This document shows positions 62,894-64,000 of a stretch of DNA of 64,000 bases, piece after piece. The stretch covers positions 577,566 through 641,565 of the forward strand of contig NW_018149253.1 in assembly GCF_002042975.1 (NCBI RefSeq). Reading direction: 5' to 3'. Position numbers and translations under genes: made by a program. Numbering within the stretch: the stretch's first letter is position 1; every line of letters begins with the position of its first letter. Source of the DNA: Orbicella faveolata. Lineage: Eukaryota > Cnidaria > Anthozoa > Scleractinia > Merulinidae. The notes below the pieces were generated by a model. That model searched no databases. It had not been told where the DNA came from and saw nothing but the letters and a program-made list of their open reading frames with translations.

Positions 62894-64000
62894 ATTAAAA
62901 ACGCCCCCAAAATATAGAAAACTAAACTAAAATAAAAAATAAAAACGTCCCAAAAAAACAAATCACGCGTACGCTTACCATATTTGTAGAGCATGGTATA
63001 ATGGCTCATAACCCATGATGGCTAAGCCAATGAAAACTCCTGAATTGCATTACCCAGTTTTCAGTAAATGGAAAAAATCCGGCTTGCGTAATGCGTGACA
63101 CGAAAGAACGCGCGAGCAGCAAAAATGGCCGCGCAAGACTGAAGAAAGCCCCAAAGGGAAGGACATCATCAAAGGCTACGCCCTTTCTCGGTTATTTTCT
63201 TCCGTGCTTTGAACAGTTTGTATAAAACTTTCGAGAGGAAGACAAAAAGAATACCTGCCTGGAGTGAAAACACTGACGGTGTACCCAGCGTTTGTGAGCT
63301 CCTCAATGGAGGGTTGAACGAAAAAAAAATCTTTCCTCATTCTTGTCAAAGTCAGTATTTACTTTTTTCTTCCGAATAAATTTGGAAGAAGCCAGTCGAG
63401 CTAAAAACCATGCAAGGAAGAAAGGAATTATTGTAAAGATCTCAATCTATCACTGCCGGTGGCTGACCCTGCTAATCCGCCTGTTCTGCAGGCTGATAGC
63501 TCTTCAAATCGAAGTTTATTACGTCACAAAAGTTACGATCATCTCGACTAACATCTGACTGAAACGTGCGAAGCTAATCTGATACAAATAGAAAAGAGAA
63601 ATTAGTTTCTATACGTTTCGTATATTGAACAACGCGTCGTATATCTGGTTCCATCCCATCTTTTTCTTTTTTTGATTATCTATACTCCCTGCAAGCATAC
63701 TGTTTGTTCTTGGGGAGTTCTTTTGTGTTTCTATTGCGTCAAAAAGTTTTGTCTATATAGGCCTTATACGTATGCAACAGAATCAATCGCTTGAAAATGA
63801 AATAGCACGAAGTAATGAGTAGTTAAAATCATTGATTTTCTCCGTCGACGGGCTCTGCAAATCAATTTTTATGTTGTTTAAAGGTCTTTATTTAACTAGG
63901 AGGAATGTTGAAATACAGCTTAACAGAGTTCGATCTGCAAAGAATGGTTTTAATTCTTAATGTTAAAAATACGTGACGCGTGTTATTTTTTACTGTCGAA

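Larger units (their letters stand above)
60778..64000. other. Right-hand intergenic region, no gene recognised
   Basis: 3.2 kb of AT-rich sequence with several repeats (listed separately). The ORF at 63343-63558 and the transcript-like stretch at about 63120-63330 lack recognisable protein features. Confidence 0.5.

Overview
The window is animal nuclear DNA, most likely from an anthozoan cnidarian (a stony coral is my best guess). It is AT-rich and intron-rich. All recognised proteins are metazoan families (glucocerebrosidase, ANKLE1, shieldin subunit 2, pentraxins, a core-2 GlcNAc transferase, a class A GPCR). The intergenic and intronic DNA is packed with short inverted-repeat elements of the kind common in corals. 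The organism call is an inference, because no species-diagnostic gene is present. I see no rRNA, convincing tRNA, CRISPR array, or retroviral/LTR/Polinton-like element.

Layout, left to right: the last exon of a B4GALNT3/4-type glycosyltransferase (+, 389-537); a repeat-rich spacer; a four-exon secreted pentraxin (-, 15376 down to 3706); a divergently oriented second pentraxin gene (+, to 24276) whose first exon encodes a PAN/apple-type domain and is present twice (17677 and 18723); a two-exon core-2/I-branching GlcNAc-transferase-like gene (+, 27958-29864); SHLD2 (-, 33643 down to 30787); a C9orf85-like gene (+, 33809-37079); glucosylceramidase (-, 45749 down to 37572) with an intronless GPCR gene nested in its fourth intron on the same strand (40769-39849); ANKLE1 (+, 46217-54985); and two tandem paralogous single-exon genes of unknown function with predicted acylated N-termini (-, 58306-57590 and 60777-60046).

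For each multi-exon gene I deduced exon boundaries by hand from GT/AG sites and codon phase. All models close in frame: pentraxin A 296 aa, PAN-pentraxin 321 aa, GCNT-like 417 aa, SHLD2 738 aa, C9orf85-like 177 aa, GBA 520 aa, ANKLE1 529 aa. Two gene pairs are head to head with short spacers: SHLD2/C9orf85 (165 bp between start codons) and GBA/ANKLE1 (467 bp). These are good candidates for shared promoters. GCNT-like/SHLD2 and C9orf85/GBA are tail to tail.

Functionally this is a mixed neighbourhood: two pentraxins (possible secreted recognition proteins), two glycosyltransferases and a lysosomal glycosidase, and two genome-stability genes (SHLD2 and ANKLE1, about 12.6 kb apart). Nothing shows that these genes form one pathway. 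The most notable items are the complete cnidarian SHLD2, the PAN-pentraxin fusion with a degraded calcium site and a duplicated first exon, the unknown acylated paralog pair, and the large, partly nested set of inverted-repeat elements. Several single-N positions coincide exactly with duplication edges and should be treated as assembly joins.
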